NCBI GenBank assembly: GCA_002049455.2
Contig: KV918775.1
Span: 372,001-436,000, forward strand
Direction: 5' to 3'
DNA length: 64,000 nucleotides
Source of the DNA: Porphyra umbilicalis
Lineage: Eukaryota > Rhodophyta > Bangiophyceae > Bangiales > Bangiaceae
The notes beneath the pieces were generated by a model. That model ran no database searches. It was not told the DNA's origin and saw nothing but the letters and a program-made list of their open reading frames with translations. Of this stretch, positions 42,719 to 56,138 are shown piece after piece. Each line of letters starts with the position of its first letter. Position 1 is the first letter of the stretch. The translations under genes and the position numbers were made by a program.

Positions 42719-43458
42719 GGTGACGCATGGCGGAACGCTTCGAAGAGGAGGGGGAGGTGAGGAGGGATGTTGGGGAGGGACGCGGGTCGGAGGGGGAGCG
42801 AGCGACAGGCGTCCGTGGTGGGTCGTGCGCCCGTAGCGGCAGTCTGGCGAGGGGGCCGTACTGTGGGTGATTGGCGGAGCGGAGGAAGACGGACTTAGGC
42901 CGCGCACAACTTGGGTGATGCAACTCAATTGTGTGCATTGTTGGTGGATCAAGAAGAAGTCGCGAAGGTGAATATGCACAGTCCGCCGCCGTCGCCCGCG
43001 GCGGCCGCTGAGTGGCTCCCTGCACCCTCTTGCAAAGACAACTCTACCTCTGGTCCATTCAGTGCCGCAGCCTCATTTTGCAGACGAACATTGGCCGTCG
43101 CCGCCGTCGCCCGTATCCCACGCTGGCTCTGTTTCTTGTTTTCGCGACCGGCGCACGCTTTGCGCGGGGGGGGGTTTGGGATACTCGGGTTGCCGTCGGC
43201 GGCGCCGCGACTGTGCTTGTCTGGCACGCACACACCCCAGAGCGGTCGCACGAAGTCTCTCTGGACGCCCCTTAAACCGCCACCATCACGGCCACCACCA
43301 CCACCACCGCCACTACCACCGCCACCACTGCTACCGTCTTGCCGCCGCAGTCGCGCGAAGTTTGTCGAGTGGCAGCTAGGCCCCGCCGCTGCTGCACTGC
43401 CCTAGGCGTCGCACCTGCCTCTACCGTCTCCCCCGCCATTGTTCCGCCGCCCCTTGAC
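42719..43458. promoter_or_regulatory. Divergent upstream region with (CCA)n tract
   Basis: 740 bp between the starts of the DHHC-like gene and the helicase gene. A CCA-rich microsatellite lies at 43276-43333. An open frame runs from 43339 into the helicase, but the ATG at 43459 is the better start because the Lys-rich acidic N-terminus follows it. Confidence 0.5.
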
Positions 43459-45678
43459 ATGGGTCGAGGCGAAGGCGTGCCCGCGATGCTGGACGAGCCG
43501 GCGGCGGTCGCCTCCCCCGTCGGTTCCCCAACCGACAAGGAGCGCGCCAAGATGGAGCGTAAGGAGAAAAAGTCGGCCAAGAAGGAGGCCAAGGACTCCA
43601 AGAAGAAGGACAAGTCGGACAAGAAGCGGAAGCACTCGGCCGACGACTCGGCCATGGCGGTGGAGGAGTCGACGCCTGCCGGCTCGCCGGTGGCCAAGCG
43701 GTCCAAGCCGGTCAGCCCTGCGCCGACCGAGGTGCGGGCCATTGCCGTTGGCGACGGAAAGATTGTGTTTGGCGACGCGGACGAGGAGGACCGGCAGCTG
43801 GCCAAGGCCGCGACCGCCGACGGCAAAACGGCCATCCCCGAGGCGGACGACCTGGCGCTGGACAAGTACGCCCTGACGCCACCCACCGTCAAGGCGCTGG
43901 CGTCCAAGGGCATCTCCGCCCTCTTCCCCATCCAGGCGGCGACCTTTAACCTGCTCTTCCACAAGAAGCGGGACATGATTGGCCGCGCGCGGACGGGCTC
44001 GGGCAAGACGCTCGCGTTTGTGCTACCGATTGTCGAGGCGCTGGCGGCGGCGGAGAAGGCCGGGCAGGCGCCCCGTCGGGACGCCAAGCCGCTGGTGCTG
44101 GTGCTCGCGCCAACACGGGAGCTCGCGCAGCAGGTCGAGCGGGACTTTGAGTGGGTGGGCGCCGCGCACGGTTTGAAGTCGACGTGCTTTTACGGGGGCT
44201 CCGCCATGCACCCGCAGAAGACGATGCTCCGCACCGGCCGCGGGGTCGACATCCTGGTTGGCACGCCCGGCCGGGTGCTCGACCACATCAACCAGGGGTC
44301 CCTCAACCTCGCTGGCGTCCGCTTCATTGCGCTCGACGAGGCCGACGAAATGCTCTCGATGGGCTTCTCGGAAGACGTGGAAAAGATTCTGTCGGCGTGC
44401 ACCGCGCCCGTCAAGCAGACGCTCCTCTTCTCCGCGACCATTCCCCGGTGGGTCAAGGACCTCTCTGCCAAGTACCTGCGCTCCGCGGAGACGGAGACGG
44501 TCGACATGGTGTCGGACGCCAAGAACCGCACCAATACGGACATCACTCACCTGATGCTTGCGTGCCCGCCAATGTCCCGCGCGGGCGTCTTGGCCGATGT
44601 CATCCGCGTGTACGCGGGTGCCTCGGGCAAGTGCCTCATCTTCACCGACACCAAGGCGGAGGCGACAGAGCTGGGCACGACGCCTGCTGTCACGGCCGCG
44701 CTCGGCACCGTGGGCATCCTGCATGGGGACATTCCACAGGGGCAGCGGGAGACGACCATTGCCGCCTTCCGCACCGGCAAGCTCCGCGTCCTCGTTGCCA
44801 CGGACGTGGCCGCGCGTGGCCTGGACGTGCCCAACGTGGAGCTGGTCCTGCAAACCCACCCCCCGACCAACTATGAGACCTACATCCACCGGTCGGGCCG
44901 GACAGGCCGGGCGGGCAAGACCGGCACCGCCGTGACGTTCTACTCGCTCAGGGAGAAGAGCTCCATCGGCCTCATCTCCCACAAGGCGGGCATCAAGTTC
45001 AAGCGGGTGTCCCCGCCCCAGACCTCTGACATTGTCGCCGTCTCGAGCACCGAGACCATCCAGCAGGTCAACAACGTGCCCCCCGAGACACTGCAGGTGT
45101 TTGCGTCTTCTGCTTCTCGGCTGCTCCGCGAGTACAAAGCGCCCTCTGGGGTGTCGGAGGAGGACAAGCCCCGCGCTGCGCTCGCGTCTGTCCTCGCCTG
45201 TCTCGCTGGGTATGCCACCGAGCCGGTCACAGTGCGGTCGATGCTCTCCTGTTTTGAGGGGCAGGTTGCCGTCGTCATGACGTCGCCGGTGCCGCTCGTC
45301 AGCCAGAGCGTCGCCTGGGGGCCCATCCGCCGCGCCTTCTCTCACGGCCTCTCGTCGGGCGCGCGTGGGCTCGTCCTGACACCCGACCACTCGCAGGCGG
45401 TGTTTGACGTTGCGCAGGAGTACATCAAGGAGGTTGAGGCGCACGTGCCGGGGCCAGACGGGGTGTCGTTTTCGCTCGCGTCGGGGGAGCTGCCCGAGCT
45501 GGAAGAGGAGCGCTTTGACCTGCAAGCCGCGCTCGCCGCAAACTCTGAGCGGAAGAACGCGTGGCGCGCGCGCACGAGCGGGGGGGGTGGGTTCCGGGGA
45601 GGTGGCCGGGGCGGTGGCGGCCGCTTCCGGGGAGGCCGCGGCGGCGGCGGCGGCGGCGGCGGCGGTTGGAGGCGATAG
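43459..45678 (+). CDS. DEAD-box RNA helicase with GUCT domain, DDX21/RH7 type
   Basis: 739 codons, uninterrupted. A Lys/Glu-rich N-terminus (ERKEKKSAKKEAK and KKDKSDKKRKH) is likely a nucleolar signal. Q motif FPIQAATF, motif I ARTGSGKT, Ia APTRELAQQ, II DEAD, III SATIP, then [21 protein letters not shown] and HRSGRTGRAG make a complete helicase core (about 145-520). A GUCT domain follows (VAVVMTSPVPLVSQSVAWG and neighbours, about 590-680), which is confined to the DDX21/DDX50/Gu and plant RH7/PRH75 group, and the tail is an RGG/Gly box. The family acts in rRNA processing in the nucleolus, and plant RH7 also in cold response. Overall length and order match the family. Confidence 0.95.
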   Translation: MGRGEGVPAMLDEPAAVASPVGSPTDKERAKMERKEKKSAKKEAKDSKKKDKSDKKRKHSADDSAMAVEESTPAGSPVAKRSKPVSPAPTEVRAIAVGDGKIVFGDADEEDRQLAKAATADGKTAIPEADDLALDKYALTPPTVKALASKGISALFPIQAATFNLLFHKKRDMIGRARTGSGKTLAFVLPIVEALAAAEKAGQAPRRDAKPLVLVLAPTRELAQQVERDFEWVGAAHGLKSTCFYGGSAMHPQKTMLRTGRGVDILVGTPGRVLDHINQGSLNLAGVRFIALDEADEMLSMGFSEDVEKILSACTAPVKQTLLFSATIPRWVKDLSAKYLRSAETETVDMVSDAKNRTNTDITHLMLACPPMSRAGVLADVIRVYAGASGKCLIFTDTKAEATELGTTPAVTAALGTVGILHGDIPQGQRETTIAAFRTGKLRVLVATDVAARGLDVPNVELVLQTHPPTNYETYIHRSGRTGRAGKTGTAVTFYSLREKSSIGLISHKAGIKFKRVSPPQTSDIVAVSSTETIQQVNNVPPETLQVFASSASRLLREYKAPSGVSEEDKPRAALASVLACLAGYATEPVTVRSMLSCFEGQVAVVMTSPVPLVSQSVAWGPIRRAFSHGLSSGARGLVLTPDHSQAVFDVAQEYIKEVEAHVPGPDGVSFSLASGELPELEEERFDLQAALAANSERKNAWRARTSGGGGFRGGGRGGGGRFRGGRGGGGGGGGGWRR

Positions 45679-46040
45679 GATTCTCGCCCCGGGTCAGCAC
45701 GCTGTATCATTTTTTGGAGTTTTTGTTGTTTTCGGATTTCTCCTTTCAACGGGAGACTTTCTGTGTGATTGGGCATGCAGGGTGCCCGGCTGGTGTTTGC
45801 CGTGGGGTGCTGGCGTCGCCACCAGCCATAGGAAGTGTCTTTCAGAAGACCTACGACGGCAGTCTGTTCACTTGCGTGGAAGACTGGCTTTCTGGCGTCG
45901 GACAACAGGCTTGCAGCAGCGTGCGCCCCGGAGGTCCGAGTCCAAGCCACTGCGACGTATCTGGGACCCACTCAAGTACCGCAGACCCAAAAAGCCATTT
46001 ACAAACACGACCCAGCTTGCATAGCAAAGCAGCCCCCGCC
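45679..46040. other. Convergent 3' intergenic region
   Basis: Between the helicase stop and the RPN12 stop. A T-rich tract (TTTTTTGGAGTTTTTGTTG) follows the helicase by about 30 bases and may serve 3'-end formation. Confidence 0.4.
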
Positions 46041-47475
46041 CTACACAATCCGCTCCAGCTCCTTGGCGTACTCCATGTTGCGCTTGATGAGGTCCATCGA
46101 CAGCTCCAAGTCGACCGCCGCCTCCCCCGAGTCGTCCCCACCAAAGCGGATGGTGCTGCCGTCTACCACCCAGCCCCGTTCCATGGCCAGCGTATCAACA
46201 TCCTCCTCGTCATCCAGCGACAGCAGCCGGCACAGCGTGGTCTTGTCGAGAACCTCGTACGCGCGCTCCGCGCAGTCCGCCGTCTCTTTCCGCGCCGTGA
46301 CGCAAAGGGTGTCCATGAAGAATTGGAAGGACGCGTCCGGGACGTCCGACGCGTTCGCCAGGATTGTCGCATACGCGCCATCGGTCAGCTGCTGCTCCAG
46401 CCGCAGAGCGTACGCCACGTGGGAGTCGGTGCGCAGCTCCGTCGGCACGAGCTCCAACTCCGTGTGGAACTCGGCAATCCGATTTTGGGCGATCAGCCGC
46501 ATCAGGTTCAGGCCGAGCAGGTGGCCCGCGCGCGCGGAAGTCGGCAAGACATTCGCATAGTCGAAGTAGTAACTCTTGACCAGCGACACATGACGTTCAA
46601 ACGATGGGATGTCCTGCAGAAGAATACCAGGCAAAGGAACGTCAGCAAAAAACCAACACAACAAAAGACACCAGCACAGCCATACGAGAAACAGACTGGT
46701 CAGCAACCTTGTTTGCCAAACTGACTTCTGCCAAATCACGTACACCGCCGGTCCCGAGCACCAACGCGTCGGATGTTCTCACAGCTGGAACGAAGAGAAA
46801 GTACACGTACCTCGGTGAGGATGCTCAAATGCACAGCCGTCTCGTACACATCACGAGCAAGCTCAAGCTCGCTACGGTAGACCAGAAATGGGAGCAGGCA
46901 TTGCCAGCAAACAGATGATTCAGCAACAGCGATGAGAGGGCGCTCCACGAAGTCGGGTCAGTAAGCGGGAACAGAACAACTGGGGCAAGCAGAATGGGTC
47001 GATCCACCACAGGGCCTCCAATGCAACGGGCCGGACAAGCACTCCTTATTGGATGCAACAAAGCAGAAAAGCACAAACCAGTCGAGCAAGCACGTACCTG
47101 ACAGCGTCCGCGGTCAGCGTCGCACCAGGCTGCAGCCCAGCCAGTTGCGTCAGCGCAATCTACAAAATCCGAACGAGCAAACATGGAGAGGAAAACATCG
47201 TACGACGCAGCCAGGAAGTATAACACGGCGTCCATCCACACAGCTTGCTCCACAGCAGTCAGCAGTCGATCTCAAGCGGCCTCGTGATGGCGGAGCACAG
47301 GACACAGAAACCATAACAGTGGTCTTTCAGATAGCCGCAGTGGACAAAGAGCACCAGGCGGCGAGCCACATACCTTGAGCTGCACCAGTAGCTTCTTGCA
47401 CCTCGCCAAATCAGGCTTCGGTGACTCCAGCTCCTTGCGCAGGTCGGCCAGGCCAGACCGCACGTTGGTCGTCAT
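46041..47475 (-). CDS. RPN12: 26S proteasome lid subunit Rpn12 (PSMD8)
   Basis: Four exons: 47475-47374, 47159-47098, 46871-46811 and 46613-46041. Donors are GTATGT, GTACGT and GTACGT; acceptors are TTTGTAG, ACCGTAG and TTCTGCAG. All phases join, giving 265 residues (human PSMD8 core about 257-267). Typical segments are YYFDYANVLPTSARAGHLLG, AEFHTELELVP, YALRLEQQLTDGAYATIL and ASFQFFMDTLCVTARKE, followed by the PCI-type winged helix ending in MEYAKELERIV. Rpn12 is the last lid subunit to join; its C-terminal helix signals lid completion before lid-base association. Exons 2 and 3 are only ~60 bases and would be missed by frame scans. It is divergent from RPN3. Confidence 0.95.
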
Positions 47476-48147
47476 GGCTGAACCAGGAGCTAACCTCAGC
47501 GGAAGCTGCCACGTACCAAGGGATCAGCAAGAGGTCCCCAGGCCAGTGTTCGATCCAGTCGCGAGCTCGTGGTTTGGGGAGGGAGGCCGTTGTTCCCAGC
47601 AGCAAGCGGTGACGAGGGACAGCGGACTGTTGATCGACCACCACGAACACTCGCTTGCTGGTGATGCTGCTGGCGTCTTTCCCGCGGGAGACTTACAGCA
47701 ATTCGATGAGTGTTCATCTTCCCGACCGGTGGCCAATCATGTGCCTCAGTGAGGCACTCTTTGGATTGTCGAGGCAGAACCTGTCGAAACATAGCCCCCC
47801 TTACCCCTCTCCACGTGCTCCATTGTGGCTGTTTCGCTGACACAAAAACATGGAATCTAGGATTGCGGGCAGGCAGCAAGCTGCGCGATCGAGTGGAGTG
47901 GGGCCCAAGCAGAGACACCAAGCATTGGCGGCTCGCGCTGCTGTCACTTCGACTGCTCCGGCCTGCCCGTCTACGACCCGAACCATCCCTCTGTCGGCCT
48001 TCGCTGCTACCCCCGCCTACTCGAACGGTGTTCGGGAATAGCGGGGGCCTTTCTCGATCCCTCCCGCTCTTCCACGACAGCTCTGGTTGCCCGCCCTTTG
48101 GGGTTGTGTTGAGGGACAGGCCATCGTTGTTCCACTGCCACTCGATC
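47476..48147. promoter_or_regulatory. Shared 672-bp promoter region of RPN12 and RPN3
   Basis: The start codons of two proteasome lid genes face away from each other across this interval, the only space for both promoters. A candidate inverted pair is not obvious; short GC boxes occur near both ends. Shared transcription would suit subunits needed in equal amounts. PACE-like motifs (GGTGGCAAA) were not seen. Confidence 0.6.
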
Positions 48148-50044
48148 ATGGTCGCCGCCGATGTGGAGATGAGCGACACGCCCGCCAAGACCGTAGCGCC
48201 TGCCGCGGAGAAGGTGGCGTCAGCGCCGCCAACGGCAGAGTCGATCCTTGCTGGTACGTGTTGATGTTCGCCTGAGGGTTCAGGCTTTTGTGGCCCGATG
48301 TCGATGACGTGCGCTTGTCGGATTGCTGTGGTGGACCCTTTTCGACTTGGTCGTTGGTTCTTGCAGTACGTCGATGGAGCCTGCTGCGGCTTAGCTGGCC
48401 TTGATTTTTCTGTGCCTTGCGCTTTCTTTCGGAGACGGCGCCGTCGCGAGCTGTACTGCCGCCCGGTCCCGATAGTGATTGCTAACTAGTTTTCCTCCTG
48501 AACTCTCTGATCTGGTGTTCATTCCCGTTCGTGCTTTGGAATGTTGCCTGTGCGTCGTTCATTGTGACCCTGGTCCGGCTGTTGTGGCGTGCTGCTCCCC
48601 TGCTCGCCCCGCAGAGGTGAAGCGCAATGTGACGACCATCGACAAGGCTGTGTCTGGGAAAGACATGCGCCTGCTCTCGCGCGTGCTCCGCGGCACCACC
48701 CGCGTGCGGAACAGCATTTCTCCATCGGTGTTGGCGACGCTCATCCGCTCGCACGCCATGGAATCGGACGCAAAGAAGGAAGCGCTGGCGACGCTCGCTA
48801 CTCTTCCGGCGCCCGCATCCACCTCGGACGCGGACAACAGCATGGACGTGGGTACGGACGGCGCGTCGGACTCGCCTGCCACGTCGTGCTCGCCCGAGTC
48901 GGGTGCTTACCTGCTGATCCTCGCCGTGATGCTGACGGTGGACGCGCGGAAAGGCGCCAGCGACGCGACCGCTGCGGTGCGGCTGGTCGACGCTCTCGTC
49001 GCCCACCTGTCGTCGCTCAACCGCCGCACGCTCGACGCGCTGACCGCGCGTGCATTTTTCTTCTACGCCCGCGTGCATGAGCTAGCGGGCAGCCACGCGG
49101 GCATCCGTTCGCAGCTGCTCGTCGCGTACCGGTCTGCGACGCTTCGGCGGGATGTTGCCACGCAAGCGACGGTGCTCAATGCGCTGCTGCGCAACTACAT
49201 CTCCTTCCGCCTGTACGACCAGGCAGACAAGCTGCTATCCCGCGCACCCTTCCCCGAGACCCGCTCAAACAACCAACTGGCCCGGCACTTGTACTACGTG
49301 GCGCGCGTCAAGGCGGTCCAGCTCGACTACTCGGAGTCGCTGACGTGCCTCCAGCAGGCCGCCCGCAAAGCGCCCCAAAAGGGTGCCCTCGGCTTCCGCA
49401 CGCACGTGGCGGTTATGGCCATTGTCGTCCAGCTGTTGACCGGTGACATCCCGGACCGGTCCACCTTCCGGGTGCCAGAAGCGCCGATGCGGGCGGCGCT
49501 GGAGCCCTACCTGCGCCTCACCGCCGCCGTGCGTGTCGGCGACATGTCGGCCTTTGTTGAAACCGTCGAGCAGTTTGGGGCGACCTTTGACGCGGACGGC
49601 ACGCGGTCGCTCATCGGGCGGCTGCGGCACAATGTGCTCAAGACCGGGCTCCGCAAGCTCTCCGCCTCATACTCGCGCATCTCGCTCGCGGACGTTGCCG
49701 AGCGGCTCCTCTTGCCGAGCGCCGCCGAAGCCGAGGCGGTTGTTGCCAAGGCCATCCGCGACGGCGTGACTGAAGCGACGATCGACCACGAGGGCGGGTG
49801 GATGCGCTCCACAGACGCGGGCGACGTTTATGGCGGCCCCGAGCCGTCGGACGCGTACCACACGCGCGTGACGTTTTGCCTCAACATCTACAACGAGGCG
49901 GTGCGCGCGCTGCGCTTTGCCGACGGGGCGGCGGAGGAGGAGTCGGTCGAGGCCCTCCGCGCGCGGCTCAAGGAGGAGCAAGAACTGGCGCAGGCGATTG
50001 CGGATGGGGAGGTGGACGACGAGGAGGACGGGGACGACTTTTGA
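48148..50044 (+). CDS. RPN3: 26S proteasome lid subunit Rpn3 (PSMD3)
   Basis: Exon 1 is 48148-48253 and exon 2 is 48615-50044 (donor GTACGTGTTG, acceptor CGCCCCGCAG, phase 1), giving 511 residues. Helical TPR-like repeats (LIRSHAMESDAKKEALATLA, FFYARVHELAGSHAGIRSQL, RHLYYVARVKAVQLDYSESL) lead into the PCI domain (LRKLSASYSRISLADVAERL, IDHEGGWMRSTD) and an acidic C-terminus (DGEVDDEEDGDDF). Rpn3 is a core subunit of the 19S lid that contacts Rpn7, Rpn12 and Sem1. The first exon is short, Ala-rich and acidic. Confidence 0.95.
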
Positions 50045-50305
50045 GAGGGCGGCGCCGCTCGTCGCCCGTGCCCACGGCCTGGCGCAGTGGGTGGCGCGCA
50101 CGCGTGTGGGGCCTTGGTGTGCTGTTCCCCGTGTCACTGTGGGGGCGCTCTTGCTTTTTTCTTTTTTTTTGTGTCGCGTCCACTGCCACGCGCCACATCA
50201 CACCACCTCTCTTTTGTGTGTACTGTACCCATCGCACCGTACGTATCGACACATCCACGCGCCCGTCGTCGCCGGCCTCGCCCCCGGCCCGCCCCCGCGG
50301 TGTCC
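50045..50305. other. Convergent 3' intergenic region
   Basis: Between the RPN3 and TDP2-like stops; a T-rich tract (CTTGCTTTTTTCTTTTTTTTTG) lies at 50150-50171. Confidence 0.4.
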
Positions 50306-52070
50306 CTAGGGCGGCAGCGGCAGCAGCAGGTCGACGAGCACCCCCCAGTGGTCGCTCGGGAAGACCCCCCCCCCCCCTCCCCCCCCACGCGGCCCGTGCC
50401 GACGACTGCCATGTGCTCCGTGGCCGGCCGCCGGCCCGCCGGGCCGGTCGTGTAGACGCGGTCAAAGCGGGCGCGCGGCGCGTAGGTGGCGTCGGGGAAG
50501 GACTTGTTGTCGTTCGCCGCCGTGTCCCACGTGTACAGGGCGGCGGCGGGGGAGCCTGCCGGGGCACCGCCATCAAAAAGAAAGGGAAAAGAGGGGACGG
50601 CGGGGGCACCGCCCCACCGCGGTGGCCATCGTCCCAGAGTCAGCGACGGCGAGCGCGTGCGCAGGCGGCGCGCGGCGGCGGCTCTCCAGGGGGGCGGCGT
50701 TCCGCGGCGGCCGCGGCGGCGCGGCCGCCGCGCGGGCGGCTGCCACGGACCCAGATCAAAGCGGCAGCCGCGCGGCGGCCGCCAGACCATGTCTCAACGG
50801 CGGCCGCGCCACCCCACGGCGGCGCCCCCCCCTCCCCCCCCCCCCCCTCCCCCCCCCCCGACCAACGTACCCGCTTGCAAAAACGCGTCACTGACGCGCG
50901 CGTCCCCCCCCCCCGGCGTCGCATACCGCTTGGGCGGCGGCGCCTCCTCCGCCACGTACGCCTTGCGCACGAGCGTGGCGCTCACGTCGGCGGCGCGGAG
51001 GTTGCCGTCGCCCCCCCACACCGCCGCGGCCCCCCCCGCCGCCGCCGCGTTCATAGCGTCCACAACCGCCCGCAGTTGGGTGCGCCGCTCCGCCGTCGCC
51101 GTCGCCTCGGCCGTCGACTCGAGGTGCGCCGTGCCGACGGTGAGGCGCAAGCCCCGCCCGCCGCCGGCGCGCGTGGCGCCGCCGCCGCCCCCGTCGGGCG
51201 CCGCGACGCGCACCGTGGCGGTGGCGGTGAGGAGGTCCCGCCCCATGCGGGAGCCCCGAAAGGGCACCCGCGCCACCGACCCGGTGCCGTCGACAAAGGC
51301 GCCGTCGCGCACGAGGAGGAGGGTAAAGTAGGGCGGGGGGTGGGGGCCCGCGTAGGGCGGCGACGCGCCGCCGGCGGCCGTCGTCGGCCACACATCCTCC
51401 ACCACCTGGTAGCGCGGCGGCGGCGGCGCCGCCGCCGCCGCCGCTCCCGCCGCGGTCCCCAACGCCCGCGGGGGGTCCCCACACAAGCCCGCGACGAGCA
51501 GCTCAAACGCGGCCGCGCCGTCGCCGTCCACGTCGGCGGTCGACACCTCCTGCAGCGCCACCACATCTGGGGGCGGGGTGAGGCCCCGCACGACGCGCAC
51601 CGCCTCGCGGGTGCGGCGGCCGACCGCGCGCGTGTCCATATCCACGTTCCAGGTGAGGAAGCGGAGGCGCGCCGCGTCGCCCGTGCCTCCGGCCGCGGGG
51701 ACAAAGGGGCACGGGGGGGGGGCGGCGGCGGCGCCGGTGGCGCCCCCGACCCCGCCGACGGCGCGGCCGCCCCACCACCGCCCGCCGGCCGCCGCGCCGC
51801 GGCCGCCCGCGCCTCGGCGGCGGCGGCGGCGGCGGCAGCAGCGGGGTCCGCTGCGCGCCGCCGGCGCGTCGGCGGCTGCCGCGGCGGCGACGCGGAGCCG
51901 TCAGAAATGACAATGGGCGGGGAGCGCCCGCGCTTGGGGCCCCGCCCGCCAGCAGCGGCCACGGCCGTCGCCGCCGACGGCGGCGCCGCCGCCGCCGCCG
52001 ACGCGGCGGCCGCGTCGCCGTCGGGTGGCGGCAGCGTCGACGCGCCCGACGACGTGTCGGCATCGGCCGA

Positions 52071-52105
<35 letters not shown>

Positions 52106-52181
52106 ACGGCGGCAGCGTCGACGCGCCCGACGAGGTGGCTGGCGAGGCGCCGCCCCGCCGGCCGGCCGGCGGCGGCGCCAT
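50306..52181 (-). CDS. Tyrosyl-DNA phosphodiesterase 2-like (TDP2), frameshifted
   Basis: Exon 1 is 52181-50871 and exon 2 is 50555-50306 (donor GTACGTTGG, acceptor CCCCGGCAG). Two one-base additions in C/G runs (about 51713-51722 and 50365-50390) give 520 codons. All motifs of the Mg-dependent endonuclease/exonuclease/phosphatase fold are present: LRFLTWNVD, VVALQEV, GTAHLES, GGDGNLR, VSDAFL, ARFDRVYT and the terminal FPSDHWGVLVDL. The TWN, LQE, GDxN and SDH elements together are those of TDP2, which removes topoisomerase-2 tyrosyl adducts from 5' DNA ends. The N-terminal ~185 residues are Ala/Pro-rich with SPPIVISDGS, an SIM-like or acidic patch. The start at 52181 is the first ATG in frame before the low-complexity part and is not certain. 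Confidence 0.8.
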
Positions 52182-53552
52182 GGCGGTCGCGCGGCGGGTC
52201 GCCCGCGCGCCGGCCGTCGGGCGCGGCGGCGGTCGCGCGGGCGCGGTCGCGCGCGGCGGGCGGCGGGGGGGGGGGGGGGGGCGCGCGCGGCGGCGGCGGC
52301 AGCGCGGAGGAGCGGCGGGCACCAGCGCATGGGGAAAGGGGCGGGGGGGGGGGTGTTGGCGGGGCGCCGCAGGGAGGGGCAACGTCGGGGGGGCGGCGTC
52401 GGGGGGGCGGCGTCGGGGGGGCGGCGTCGGGGGGGGCGGCGTCGGGGGAGTAGCGTCGGGGTGACGGCGTCGGGGGGGTAGCGTCGGCGGGGCGGCGTGT
52501 CGGTGGGGCGGCGTGTCGGTGGGGCGGCGTGTCGGTGGGGCGGCGTGTCGGTGGGGCGGCGTGTCGGCGGGGCGGCGTCGGCTGGGCAGCGTCGGCGGGA
52601 CGAGGCCGGCAGGTCGGCGGTGGCCGTCGCCCGCCGCGATCAGCGGTCGAGCAAGGAAGCGAAGAGGCACGGCAAAGCCGGTCTTCTTTTTTGAACGTGG
52701 ATCACGACCACGTTCAAACGTCGGTTGGCAAGTAAGTACAAAAACGACCCAGTCTTCCTTTGCCTCCAAGTTGTTTTCGACCACGAGGCAAGCCGAGGTC
52801 TGACCAGCGGGCCAGCTGGCAGGCCCCAGTCTGCCCCGAATGCGTGGAGTGTCGCAGCCAATCCCAGTGTCAGTTTTGTACCGGTCCAGCCATTGACCTG
52901 ATAGGGGACACGTTGTGGCCGCCATCGACTCGTGGTTTGCGGCTGGGTCCACTGACGACGCGCAGGGCGGGTTTTCTGAGTTGCTGGCCGCCCGTCCAGC
53001 CACCAATTGCGAAGCGGTACGAAACGGTCATTGTAAATATTGGCGGTCACTCAACCGCCGCCCGCACACCGTCTGCTGCCTCCTCTGCGCAGGTGTCGTG
53101 TGCAGGTGCACGACCTAATCGGCCGGCGAGCGTCCGCTAATCGCATGAACGTGCCAATCGCTCCACCTCCGCACGGGGCCGGCACAGGACCACCCACAAG
53201 GCCGCGTTGCAGACCAACCCGCTTGCGCGCCGAGTCTGCGTCCGTGCCTCTGCGCAGCGGGGCCGGCCGAGCGGTTCCCCATTCCCCCCCCCCCCCACCG
53301 AGGCTCCCACCAGGCCACACATTCGCACGCGCCCCAATTGGGGTCGAAGTTGTCGGCGACGTTGACAGCACGGCGGCGCGTGTCCCGCGGCCCTGTGTCT
53401 CGACGACGTCACCGGCGACGACGCGGGCGCGGTGGCGGTGGCACGTGCGGTGGCCACAGCGACGACGACAACGACGGCGGCGGCGCGGGGACGGCGTGAC
53501 TGGGGACACGCACACACACACACAACACTCTCTAGGGAGGCTCCTTCGTGGT
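52182..53552. other. Divergent intergenic region with minisatellite and (CA)n tract
   Basis: 1.37 kb between the starts of the TDP2-like and DDX3-like genes. It contains the 16-bp minisatellite (52373-52590), a lower-GC patch (52680-52760) and a (CA)n run (53507-53525) 30 bases before the DDX3-like ATG. No gene is supported. Confidence 0.5.
52373..52590. repeat. 16-bp GC-rich minisatellite
   Basis: GTGTCGGTGGGGCGGC recurs exactly every 16 bases at 52497, 52513, 52529, 52545 and (variant) 52561. The preceding 52373-52490 carries diverged units of the GGGGGGCGGCGTC type. It lies upstream of the TDP2-like start. Confidence 0.9.
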
Positions 53553-55714
<2,162 letters not shown>

Positions 55715-56138
55715 TTTGCCTCGGCCCGTGTGTTTTCGTTGTGCGCTAGGAACACTACGGGCGCGTTGAGCTGGGGGGGCAACGGACCGTGCGCCTTCCC
55801 ACTGTGCGCGTGTCTGCGTGTGCGTGCACGAGCGCTAGGGCGTGAGGTGAGGCGGGGGGGGTTCGGCGTGGTTTGCGCGCCCGCGTGTGTCCCCCCCCTG
55901 CCCTTGCCGACCCGTCTTCTTGGCCGTAGTAGAGGCGTGGCTCTCTGGCGCGGGTGGTTGCGCACGTCGCCCGCTACATGCTTCGTCGATGCGCTGCCAT
56001 CCTTTGTTTACTTGATCGGCCGAGCCTGAGGAGAGTGAAGAGTGTTGGGGGGGTTCCCTAGCAGACCTGGATGGTGCGCGGAGTTGAGTTGAGTGGAAGC
56101 GCGGCGTTTGTGTCGGTGGCTGGCAGGCACTGCGTACA
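55715..56138. other. Intergenic, no gene seen
   Basis: Downstream of the DDX3-like gene; no convincing frame on either strand. Confidence 0.4.

Noticed and set aside
49798-52464. 888-codon plus-strand open frame
   Set aside because: It overlaps the 3' end of RPN3 in another frame and the whole TDP2-like gene in antisense; the translation is Arg/Ala/Gly low complexity.
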